Positions 13,201-25,200 of a stretch of 51,886 bases of DNA are shown in pieces. A program made the translations under genes and the position numbers. The stretch is from Branchiostoma floridae. Taxonomy: Eukaryota; Chordata; Leptocardii; Amphioxiformes; Branchiostomatidae. The stretch lies in the NCBI RefSeq assembly GCF_000003815.2, contig NC_049986.1, forward strand, positions 2,398,357 through 2,450,242. Reading direction: 5' to 3'. The number at the start of each line of letters is the position of its first letter. The first letter of the stretch is position 1. A model generated the notes under the pieces. That model saw nothing but the letters and a program-made list of their open reading frames with translations. It had not been told where the DNA came from and made no database searches.

Positions 13201-16200
13201 CTGAATAATTTAGATAATGGGTCACAAATCTCCCCACTGGATCCTGATACTAACTTTCTGAATGACTTTTACACTTCTATAAATACAACTTCCCAATATC
13301 ATACTGTTGAATCCTTTAATAAATCTTGTAGGACACCCTGTTGTAACACTCTATCCTTGTTCCACTTAAATGTACGAAGCCTACCATGCCATTTTGATGA
13401 ACTGAATGAATATATCTCTTCCCTGCACCAACATTTTACAGTTATTGCATTAACAGAAACATGGCTAACAGAAAATATCGCGGAAAATTATAGTATACCT
13501 GGTTATAACAGCATACACCACTGCAGAAAGAATAGATCTGGAGGGGGTGTGTCACTATACATTAGAAACGACATGTATCATCAAGAACGAGGTGACCTTG
13601 AATTTGTTATCGATGACACAGGCACAAAGAGCATATCCATTGAGATCATTCCAAGTAACCCGAAGGAGAAAAAAACAATATTGAGCTGTGTGTATCGCCC
13701 ACCAAATACCGACATTATAGAATTCAATGAGCGCATAAAGGAATCTATAAACAATATTAATAGGGAAAGAGCGACTTGTTATATTATTGGTGATTTCAAT
13801 ATTAATCTATTAAACAATACTAACCAACCCACTACTGATCATATAAATGAAATGTTCTCATCTGGCTTCTACCCACTTATATGCAGACCTACCAGAATTA
13901 CACCTTACTCTGCCACCTTAATAGACAACATTTATACAAACTCAGGTAGCAACAATATCAAGGTTGGCATCCTCATCACTGACATATCAGATCACTTTCC
14001 AATATTCCTTTCATCCGAATTAAACGAGCCAGTCAGACAGGCAGACAAAATATCTTATCGCCAAGTTAACACAACTAACATTCAGAAATTTACACAATCC
14101 CTATCAGAAATAGTATGGAGCGACGTATTAAACGAAACAGACACAGAGAAAGCATATAATCAGTTTCTCGAAACATACGGATCGTTATACGAAAAATGTT
14201 TCCCAAAGAAAACTACAAAAATCTCCCAGCACTCTCGCAAAAAACCCTGGCTTAGCAGTGGATTGTTAAAGTCAATACGCAAAAAAAATAAGCTCTACAC
14301 TAAATATGTCAAGAACCCCACGCCCTTAAACCACAGTATCTATAAAAAATACCGGAATAAGTTAAATCATCTCCTAAAAACTACAAAGAAGGATTACTAC
14401 CACAAAAAGTTCAATGAAGCTACCAGTAACATAAAACAAACATGGTCCCTGATAAATGAAGTTATAAATCGTAACAAAAGCAACTCAGCTGGTCCAAACA
14501 AAATACAAATTGGTACCAAAACTACCGAAAATAAAGATAAAATATGTAATGAATTCAATGATTTTTTCATTAATATTGGACCTACACTTGAAAGTAAAAT
14601 CCCAAAAGGAACACAAGATCCTCTTAGTTACATCACTTTACAAGTAAACCTATCAACTTTTGTGCCACCAACTGATGCTGAAATTACAGATATTGTCAAA
14701 AACTTAAAAGACTCAGCTGCTGGTCATGACGAAATTAGCCCTAAAGTACTAAAGTTGTCACTACCCTATGTTATTGCCCCTCTAACACATATTCTTTCTC
14801 TATCCTTGCAAAATGGAATTGTTCCCCACCCACTAAAAGTCGCAAAAGTGACGCCTATTTTTAAAAGCAGTGACCCTCTAAATGTTAACAACTATCGACC
14901 AATATCTGTCCTTCCCTGCATATCTAAAGTCTTGGAAAAGCTAGTATATAGTCGTCTTTTGAAACATTTAAATCAAAATAACATCCTATATAAACATCAA
15001 TATGGTTTCCGAAAGGGCTATTCTACCTCTCTGGCACTCATACACTTAATGGAAAAAATTTCTACCGCCATAGATAATTCAGAATACACAATAGGAATCT
15101 TTCTCGATCTATCAAAAGCATTTGATACGGTTAATCATTCCATTCTACTCAATAAACTAAAACGATACGGTATATGTGACTCCGCAATAAAATGGTTCTC
15201 GTCTTATCTATCCAATAGACAACAATACGTAGCTCTTAACGATAATAAATCACAACCCAAAATAATAGAATGTGGTGTCCCACAGGGTTCGATATTAGGA
15301 CCTCTACTTTTTCTGATTTATATAAATGATCTCGAAAAAGCATCCTCAATTATATTCTTTATCCTATTTGCAGATGATTCAAATCTTTTTCTTTCAAACT
15401 CGAATTTTGATACGCTAGTAAAACTTGCTAACGAAGAAATGAAAAAGGTTATGTCGTGGTTTGAGGCAAATAAATTATCAGTAAATGTTAAGAAGACATA
15501 TTATCTAATTTTCTGTAATAGAAATAAAACCTATAACAAAAGTGCCAAAATCTTTTTAAAAAGTGTGCCCCTGTCTCAAGAGAGTCAAGCCCAATTCTTA
15601 GGTATAATCATTGATGATCGACTGACCTGGAAATCGCATATAACTATGTTAGGTAAAAAGATTTCAAAAACTATCGGTATCATTGGAAAACTTAAACATA
15701 TTCTTACTCAAAAAACCATTATTACCATATATAATAGTTTAATATACCCGTATCTAACCTACGGGAATATAGTCTGGGGATGCGCCTACAAAACCACACT
15801 ACAGCCCCTGATATTGCTCCAAAAAAGATTTGTTCGTTCAGCCACGGGCGCCAGTTTTCATGCACATTCTGCACCTTTGTTTACAAAACTTAAGATTTTG
15901 AATATTTTTGATATCAACAGACTTCATCTGATGCTATTTACGTTTAAATTCCTAAACTGTTCTCTTCCAGAAACATTTAATGGTCTTCTAAATCTTAATT
16001 CTCATTTTCATAATTACCAAACTCGACAAAGTGCTCATTTCCATATTCCCCTAGTTAGAACGTCAGTAGCCCAAATGAGTGTAAAATACAAATGTATAAT
16101 TAATTGGAATAATCTCCCCCTCCATCTAAAATGTTTAACATCAATAATTAGTTTTAAACGCAATCTAAAAAATCACCTACTTTCCTTTCCCACTGACATT

Positions 16201-19200
16201 TGACATCTTATCTTAATTTCTCCATTTGATAGCTTAAGTTGTTATTTAGTTGATATATTTCCCTGTTTTTAATAATTTAATTGTTGTTTTAATCATTAGG
16301 TATTTAGCTGCTACATTTCCTTGTTTTAGTCATTTGATAATAGCTTTATTTGTGTCACTTTAGTTACGATATATCCTTGTTTTTTTCTTAATTCGTTAAC
16401 TTTAGCTTCTCTATTATATTATATAGCTTCATTTGTGTTACGATAGTTTCAATATTTAAATTGTTGCCAATAATTTTTTCCTTAACTTCTCCATTTGATA
16501 GCTTAAGTTGTTATTTACAGTACCGACTACGTTTATGGTCCGGTCCCACGCGATTTACACGCGATTTAATCTCGATTAAAAGTCGTGCAAATCGCGATTA
16601 AAAGTCGTGCAAGTCGCGATTTGATCGCGATTGAATCGCGTGCGCTAATGAGCTGTAGCTATCTAATTAAAAATCTCGTGTCGTCTGTAAACGCGTTTAC
16701 TCCCGGCACCCCGCCGACTCAAAACAAAAGGCTTTGTTCCGACTGCCCCGCCCCTTGGTCGGGCATTTCACCCACGAAATATTTTGTTCGTTAATGAGCA
16801 GTGTTTACTTTTGTAAATTTGCATGATACTTGTAAGTCGTCAATTTCACGTATTTGTTGATAATTGGTGAATAATACAGGGGCTGGACAGCGCCTCGGGT
16901 GTCGGCAATATTGTCCGAGGACCGCTGACGCTTTTTAGCTAAGATCGTAAAAGAAGTTCACAGTCAGCAAATTAATATATCGACATTCTCTCCTGGTACC
17001 GATTGCTCAGACTGAGTTAAATTTCTATACTATATCTTGATTAGTAACTTTTCATTTTGCTGGTGTTGTGTTGTTGCTTTTTTATTTATCACGAAATGTG
17101 CATTTCTCGATAAATTTGAACAGGCGTGTACACGTTACTGCTCGTCATCCAACACCGTCCAAAGGGTACGGATTTGCAAAACATCGGAGGAAAATTGCCA
17201 ACAGCGATCATGTTCACAACGCTGGGTATGGAAATTGTGATAAGAAAACAGTCTCCCGATACACATTTTCTGATATAAAATAAATGTCAATGATGAATCC
17301 AGAAAGCAACCCGAACTACGCAAAAGAAAATAGTCTTCACGGCTAAGCTTTTTCGTAAGCCTCAAAGGGAAGACGATGATGTCAACCGTCGAAACAAGCG
17401 GGTTGTCGGCGAATATAGTCTCCTACTTACAGTTTTTGGCGGGTTATCTTCGTATAATTTTAGTGGAAGGCCAGCAAAAAGAGATACAAGTTCGATTCGC
17501 CACATTTCCCCGTAAAATACGGCGTTACATTCCACCGAAAATTATGTGTATAAGCTGTACTGTACGTGACAGCAGAGAGTTGGGAAGAACTAGACGCGCG
17601 TGGGAAATGCAACTGGACGTGCGGTTACCATGGCGACAGCTCCGGCGGTAGCCCTCTGAAGTAGCGCCTGCCTGATTATGCGGCAAATCCAATCAACTTC
17701 CCTCCAATCACAGCCAGAAGCGGCGCTGACAAAGTGGTAACAACAAGAAGAAGCGTAGAACTAACGCGTTGTTGTGTTTTTTTAATCATTTATCACGAAA
17801 TGTGCATTCTTTGATAAAATTTAACACGTTACTGCTCGGCCAGCGTCGTCCGCAAGGCATAGATAATTTTGCAAAACATCGGAGGGACTTTTCCGGCATC
17901 GATCATTCTCACATCGCTGAGTAAGAATTCTGTGAACAGTCTGTCGATAATCATTTCCAACTTGAAGAAGGTGGTATTTTTTTTACGGCATACTACAAAA
18001 GTCGTAACGGCAACCGAGCGGGTTGCCGGCAAAAATTGTCTCCTATTTACATTTTTAGGCGGGCTACTTTCGTCTAATTTTCGTGGAAGGTATATGATAA
18101 AATAATACAAGTTCGAATCTTTTGGACCCACAAAGGACTGACAGCATAAACACGATCGATCTAATATAAACGGAATTGCTGGGTTGAAGACTATACACTG
18201 ACATGAATGGACTACTAGTATTTATACGCATAAATTGACCGTTTTGCATGTATTTAAATATGAATAAAGGATATTGTGTTTGGTCATAACTTAATATTTC
18301 TAGGAACGTTGATACTCCTTGGTTCGGCATCGGCAGCTAATTTTCTAGGCTAGGAAAGTAGGATTCAGGTTTCCATCCGCCTGCTGATCGTCATGGTTAC
18401 AAACTCGACAAACAAGACTTACCTGTTCCTGACGGAGCTCTTGGGTCGGAACACAGCCATCGTACGATCCTGGTCGTCGAGCAGTCGACCGACGCAACCA
18501 TACTCCAGGGCATACATTCTACTTTGTGTTTTTTAAATCTTTTTGTTAATCGTGTTTTGTCTGCGTATCTGTTCAAACAAACATGTACCTGTTCTAACAA
18601 TGTTGTGTTGGTGTAACTAACATAACTTCTACTATGTAGTTAGATATCGGTAGCTAATTTTCTAGGCTAGGAAAGTAGGATTCGGATTTCTATCCGCCGG
18701 TTTCCTGGACATACAGCTGATCGTCATGGTTGCAACTCGACCAACAAGACCTACCTGTTCTGTTCCTGACCGCCTCGGACGTTCCTGGTCGCCGGGCAGT
18801 GGACCCACGCAACCATATTCAAGGGGCATACGTCTTGGTTCGACACAGACAATTGTTATTTTGCCGAAAATTTCTTCATCACTTATTGGTTTTCTTGTTG
18901 AGTATGTGATCAAGTTTTTCTAACCTGTCATTGATTCAGTTAAAAGTTGCGTTAGCGTTACTAACATTACTTCTACTTCTAGTATTTTACGTTTCTAAAA
19001 TGAACATGTTTTTAGTCAGTTTATCTACAACTGTTATGCGCTGTTCAAAGAGGTTCACTCTTTTACTAAAAGGGCCTATACGTTTACGGTTGTTTTTCAG
19101 CAACATATAGATATATAAATTTAGCTGGTCGGGATACTACGAAGAGGGATTTGACCAATGAAATAGGTAAACACGATATATCATTGCCTTTGGAACATGA

Positions 19201-22200
19201 AAGGTAAGTTTACTACCGATGTTATCGATCATCATTCGGCAGCTTCTACACCAGTCGGATCGTCATCATCTGTTCCGAATGTTGGAAAAACGGTAGGTTG
19301 TCCGTGAATATGAATATGTCCGTTTACAAACTTTAATTAATAAAGAAATTTTATACACTTAAACATTTAAAAACATTCTTAATTCATTGGTCGTGGCTCC
19401 TTTAATATGAACCAGTTGGGAATTGAATTATAGAATTTGGAATACAGAATTTATAGATCATCCACCCCTGCGACATTGCCACAAAGTTCAAATATGACGT
19501 ACGCTACCGCTGCGTGTGCAGTCTACGAAGTATTTTAATTAGTCTAGATCTGCTCTAGAAATTGTCAATAATACAAATAAAACAAAGTTAGATAAATCAA
19601 GTAGGTTGATAAAACCCCCCTTGGATGAACCAAGAAAAAATAACCACATATTAAACACGGGGCTAGATCGGAGTAGAAAATAAACGCAGAATATTGCAAC
19701 AGTCAACGTGGCCTTCTTCTGTGGGAACATACTTTCAAAGAAGCCGCTCCTTACCGTGCACGTGTCAATCAAATTGAGCAGCACGTGAGACCAGACCAGA
19801 CCAAAATCTGGAGGTTTACAATGTAATTTTTCTACAAGTTTACCAGCACCGTAACAGTTACGTCAATCGTGTACTTACACACACTAAACAATCAAAACAG
19901 CTGTTGATTTTATCGCAACGATATAAGTTTCATATTTGCGCTCAAATAACCCAATCTTCCACAACCTGTCCCACGTTCTGGACCCCACACAAACCGTGTA
20001 CACCTCTCAATGTAATATGATATGCTAGTAGCGAACTTTAGGAAGGTTGGAATATTTATAAACAGGTCACGTTCCACCGGAGGCGGGGCGGCGCTTGAAG
20101 TTCGGATGTAGATACTTACATGTAGTATCTGCCGGTCGAAGCCTGTTTACTTGGTAGTGAGACCGCCAGGATTTTCTACGACTACACGAATGTCACACTG
20201 GACATTCCTTGTTGTTCATTCTGAAACTGAAAGACTAGTGTACTTACCTATCAGTTCGGAACATGATTAACTTGTCTTCACTTTCATCGATAGATAAGAA
20301 ATGCAAACACAGACTATTGTAGCTATTTACAGTGGCAAGTATCGTGTAGTGTGGGCGAATTTGATATCGCTACACCAGCGTACAAATAATGCAACAACAG
20401 AAATAGGACACAAATAATTCAACATAGAGTCGGTAGGTTTTCTTCGGGTGGTCCTGACACTGGCCGCGGTAGCGGGCCGTCCTCGTCACGCATGGTCAGA
20501 CAGAAGCAGAATTTACTCCATGTTTTCTGATTTAGAAAGACACATCTTGCCATTCTTGGGAAAAAAAAACAATTTATTTGATGTTTTCTTGTCATGTACG
20601 TATAAGATTCAAACTTGCACTACACAGTCGGTTCCTCAAAATTGTAGCAAATCTTCCGAGAAAGAACGTGGTAGGTTAGGTAGCGGTGCGGGTGCGAGGT
20701 CGCACCATACATTTTGTATCTTCGGAAGGATTTGTTCCGGTACGTGACCCTGGCGCTAGCCACGGCAGCGCCGAAAGATCGGGGTCCAGTAAAAGCATAC
20801 TTTGCCATATATTCTGCTTAAGAAAAAGACACCTTTGTGGAAATTTATTTCTTATTCTTTAATTTTCACGTATCAAATTTAAACATGTGCGGAACAGTCG
20901 GTTTCTCAAAATTGTAGCAAATCTTCGGAAGGATTTGTTCCGGTACGTGACCCTGCCGCTAGCCACGGCAGCGCCGAAAGATCGGGGTTCAGTAAAAGCA
21001 TACTTTGCCATATTCTGCTTAAGAAAAACACACTTTTGTGGAAATTTATTTGTTTTTCTTTAATTTTCACGTATCAGATTTAAACATGTGCGGAACAGCC
21101 GGTTCCTCAAAATTGTAGCAAATCTTCTAGAAATATCGTGGTTGGGAGCGGCGCGGGTGCGTTCTAGACTGCGAGGTTATGCGTTAGTTCAGAAACAAAT
21201 TGGGAAATTGGGCGTGATACGTTCTCCGCCCTCCGCGCGGGGGTCTGCATATGAAAAGAAGCCGATTTCTGCCAAACCCCGAACTTTGGACGGCACGGGC
21301 GTGTCTAGAAAATGTTTATGAAAAGAAGAGGCGTGTCTGAAATCTATTCATTGATCGTCTAAACGCGGTTAGACGTGATTTCATGCATATCAGATGCGGG
21401 TACACGCATATCTAATCGCGTTTTACCCGAGAATTGCACGAGTTTTAATCGCGATTTACACGAGATGTAATCGCGACTTGCACGACTTTTGCACGCGATT
21501 AAACCGCGTTCAGACCGGACCATAAACGTAGTCGGTACTGTAGTTGATATATTTCCCTGCTTTTAATAATTTAATTGTTATTTAGCTTCTCTATTTGATG
21601 GCTTTTTTGTGTTAATTTAGTTGATACATTTCCTTGTTTTATTATCAATTGTTTATCACCACAATTATTTCATTAGAATTGCATACGTTATAGGAGGAGG
21701 GCTCGCATAAGCCGTTAGGCTTCCTCCCTTCTCCCGCACAGTATTTGTTTTATCCAATGTACATATCTCTGTAATTGTGTTCTCGTGCGAATAAATAAAC
21801 TCAAAAAAACTCAACGACTGTATTTTCTACTTAATGACAACAATATAAGGAGCAATAAAGGAGCAATAAAACATTATGACGTCATTCATATGGTCTAAAA
21901 AATTGCAATTGGCAAGAATATTTCATAGACAATCAATATTCAGTACAATCATATTCCCAAAAATGTAGGTTTTAAACTGAGGAAAACAATGGAAGGTCAA
22001 AATGCCAATTTATCCAACCTAGATACCTTAACAGTAATGTAACTGTAAGTAATCATTTGACTTGCCCAACAACAATTTTAACCTTTCTCAACTATCTAAT
22101 CTGCTACCTAATTTTACCTCTCTGGCTTTCTCCTTTTCGGAGAAGAGTTTGGCTCGTTTGTGCCACTCGTTGACGTTGTGTGGGTTCTGTCTCAGCAGTA

Positions 22201-25200
22201 CACTGTTCAGCAGCAGGGGGCGCCGCTCGGAGATCAGGTCCTCAAACCGAGCCATCCGCAGGTCAAGGTCATCTTGGTCTGAACATTCGGCCAAGAAAAG
22301 GTCAAAATCAGTATTTTTTTTATTAGGCCACAGCAAGTAAATTTAATTGATGACATCAGCGCGCGCATTAATTTTCGCCTGATTTCAGAAAAAAAACAAG
22401 AAATTTTTTCTTCTGCAGGGATGGTCAACATGACGATAAAGTACCAAAATGAGCAAATATGTTGTATTGTAGCCTAATAATTGTGCTTGTAGAAGTGACA
22501 CTTGCGAGGTACCCAGGACTGTAGTTGTAGAACTGAAACTTATTGGATAGTTGTAAAAGTGACACCAATATGGAAGCTATGAGTGTGGTTACCATATTGT
22601 CACTTTTACCACTCCAGTACATGTCTTGAATACAGGAATGAGTGCCTTGTTGGCTCTGATATCATGTTTTGTCCCTTTAATTCTTGTTACAACATCATAT
22701 TTTTTTCACCCATCTTGTTTTTTTTCGCCCTATCGTACTATTTTTGCAGTCTGCAGAGGATGTCATCCATAAAATTTACTTGCTGTGGCCTTATAGAAAT
22801 ATTGCAAACACTTTACTTCCAACACTGAATTAAACTTTAGGGACTTACCCCTCTAAATTTTTAGTGTAAAGTTTAGTAAAGTGTTAGCATCAAAGTTCAT
22901 TTTTGTTGGTAGAATACATTATAGAAAAATTGCTAACACTTTACTAAACTTTACACTAAAAATCTAGAGGGGAAAAAAATGCTTAGCAATTTTTCTATAA
23001 TGTATTCTACCAACAAAGATGAACTTTCATGCTAAGTACTTTTTGTCATTTCTCTACATACCAGTGTTCTAGCCAGTCCAAAGTTTTTGTCCGTCCACAG
23101 TAGACTGGATTTGAATGGAAATCCTGTTGAAGGTACGACGATCCTATAGGTGATCCAGGGGTATGAACTTTTGAAATCTAGAGCCTCTAACATGCCATTT
23201 CCTTTATTTTGATGGGCAAGGTAGATGCAGCTTGGTCCAATTCATATCTTACCATGTCAATTTTTGTCCATCACTGGGGACGGAATGGGCAAAATTTTTG
23301 CTGGCTAGAACCCTGCTACGTAGTCTTGATGGTACAGGTATTGTTAATAGTTTACTACTTGAATATGAATATCCTTGTTAAAGGAAGAAACCTTGTCTCT
23401 GTACTTGAATTTAAGAACAACATAGAAAACTTGTAGATTTTAAAAGGAGTCTTTTTTTCACTGCTCAATGTGCATGTACTTTCTTGTCTTTTCTCATTAC
23501 ATCTTAAATAATAGTTCTCCAAAATTTCTCCACCATACAATTATCAATCAAATCAATAACCTTTATTTATCAATATCAACCTTTAAATAATGAGACCTTA
23601 GCAGTGGAAAGGTTAAAGGAGAGGCGACCTACCTTCCTCTGACAGTTTCCCGTCCTCGTCCATCTCCAGTTTGTTGTTGACAATGGTGGACTCAAACTCA
23701 CTGTAGGCATCGAACACCTGGGCAAAGTCTCTCACAGTCACCACAGTCTGGATGGCTTCTTCATACACATCTCTGGCCTGGAATACAATGGAACACGCAG
23801 GGTGTTATCAAACTGTATGTTGTGCATTCAGGATATATAGGACAAGGTCTTGTAGGTACCATCATTGACTTAAAATTAAGATTCAAATCCATAGCAGGGC
23901 CCAATGTTGTGCCTTTGGGAAAGGCATTTTACACCTATTTGAATCAAGTAAGGCTTGGGATAAAAATGTTGAGTTTCCTGTTTCAGTCCTTTCTTGTGAT
24001 TTTTTTAGGCCATTCAAAACTCTAGTGAGACATATTACAATACAGTTGAACAAAGCGAACTGAAAGGAATGAAAACAAGTGTCTGTCAATGTCAAACTAC
24101 TTACGTTTAGTGCACAATAGATACAGTTATCCTTTATTAGATAGGACAAGCATTGTTTTTGGCAAGGAAGCAAGCCGAATAAAAATTCTAACTGGAAGCT
24201 ATGTGACTCAAATACACAAGTCTAGGGTTGGCAGGTTTTTCTATGGTAGGCAGACACAAGAAACATAACATATATTTTTTCCTAGGCCATGATGACTATA
24301 TACTTGATCCATGCCATAGAAAAAGTTGTCTATTGTAGTGTAACTGGTCGGAGGTAATGATCTGGACACAGTAAATCACCTTATGTGTTTTTACTGTTTA
24401 CCTTCTCAAAGTGGCCACTGCGGATGTAGTAATCTGCCAGAGAGTTCCAGAGCATGCCCAGCTGGTCCGTAAAGCGATGGAGCCCGCCGCGAATAATGGC
24501 GTCCACGTTCAGGGAGCGGATTTTGTCCGGATTCTTGGAGATGAGATCGCACAGATCGTGCCACAGCTGAGGAGGGGGGGAGATAAGTAATGTAGCCGAC
24601 TTGTTTTGCTGAAAACCTTTTGTAGATTAGCAAAGCCTACCTCATGAGAGTAAATTGTCCCAAGAAAGAGTATCACAACCACAATGAAACAGTTTAAAGT
24701 GTTAAGAAATGTTAAAACCGTGTTATACGTTGAATATGCTTTATTTTCAGACTCTCATGTCGCATTAGCCTGGGTACCATCCGGGTAGTAGTTTGCTCCT
24801 ATGTTTGCTTCTGCTACATGTCTGGAGACCTGCACATTCAAAGTCATCAAACCGTTTGGTGGTAACATCAGTTAATAAGCGAGTTACATTGTAAGGAATG
24901 GGTTCTAGAGCGCTTGTTCGATGACAACAGTACAGGCCCTCCCACAAGCAGACGGAGGGTGTTTCGGGTGTTGGAATGTCTGTTCGAACGAGCGCTAATG
25001 AACCCATTCCTTAATTCGCTCATTTGTAGGGACCAATCAGTGCCCTCATCCAAAATTTGGACGATTCCAGATGTTAACGTGGTCAAGGTTCCCAAACAGA
25101 AAAGAAGAGAAGCGACTGTATATATGTTTGACAAAAATCAGAGCGATAAACAACTGAATATAGTTTATAATTAACATCAGAGCAAGCTACTTTCTGAATG

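Larger units (their letters stand above)
16518..21540. mobile_element. 5,023-bp TA-flanked inverted-repeat DNA transposon without recognisable transposase
   Basis: Terminal inverted repeats begin CAGTACCGACTACGTTTATG and match for 28 bp. They are followed by subterminal repeats of AATCGCGATTAAA and GTCGTGCAAGTCGCG type on both ends. Flanked by TA on each side. The empty site can be read inside the window: the LINE 3' UTR tandem unit at 16231-16265 carries the same flank uninterrupted (TTATTTAGTTGATAT), confirming insertion with TA duplication into the LINE. Internal sequence has diverged tandem duplications and no ORF longer than about 100 residues, so it is non-autonomous or decayed. Superfamily is unassigned; the TA target fits Tc1/mariner/pogo-like elements. 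Confidence 0.85.
12150..21814 (+). mobile_element. CR1-group LINE, full-length-like, 3' UTR split by a 5-kb insertion
   Basis: Contains ORF1, ORF2 and an AT-rich 3' UTR of imperfect tandem repeats (16204-16517). The UTR resumes at 21541 and ends near 21814 in AATAAATAAACTCAAAAAAAC. A 3'-terminal stem-loop (about 21693-21727, GGAGGAGGGCT pairing with AGGCTTCCTCC) may be the reverse-transcriptase recognition hairpin. Orientation is opposite to the host gene XAB2. The 5' boundary is uncertain (somewhere between 11.8 and 12.3 kb) and I could not identify a target-site duplication. Confidence 0.8.

Noticed and set aside
17376-18131. Short ORFs inside the 5-kb element considered as transposase
   Set aside because: About 100 residues at most, no catalytic triad or DNA-binding motif seen, and they fall in the shared non-coding module and its duplicate.
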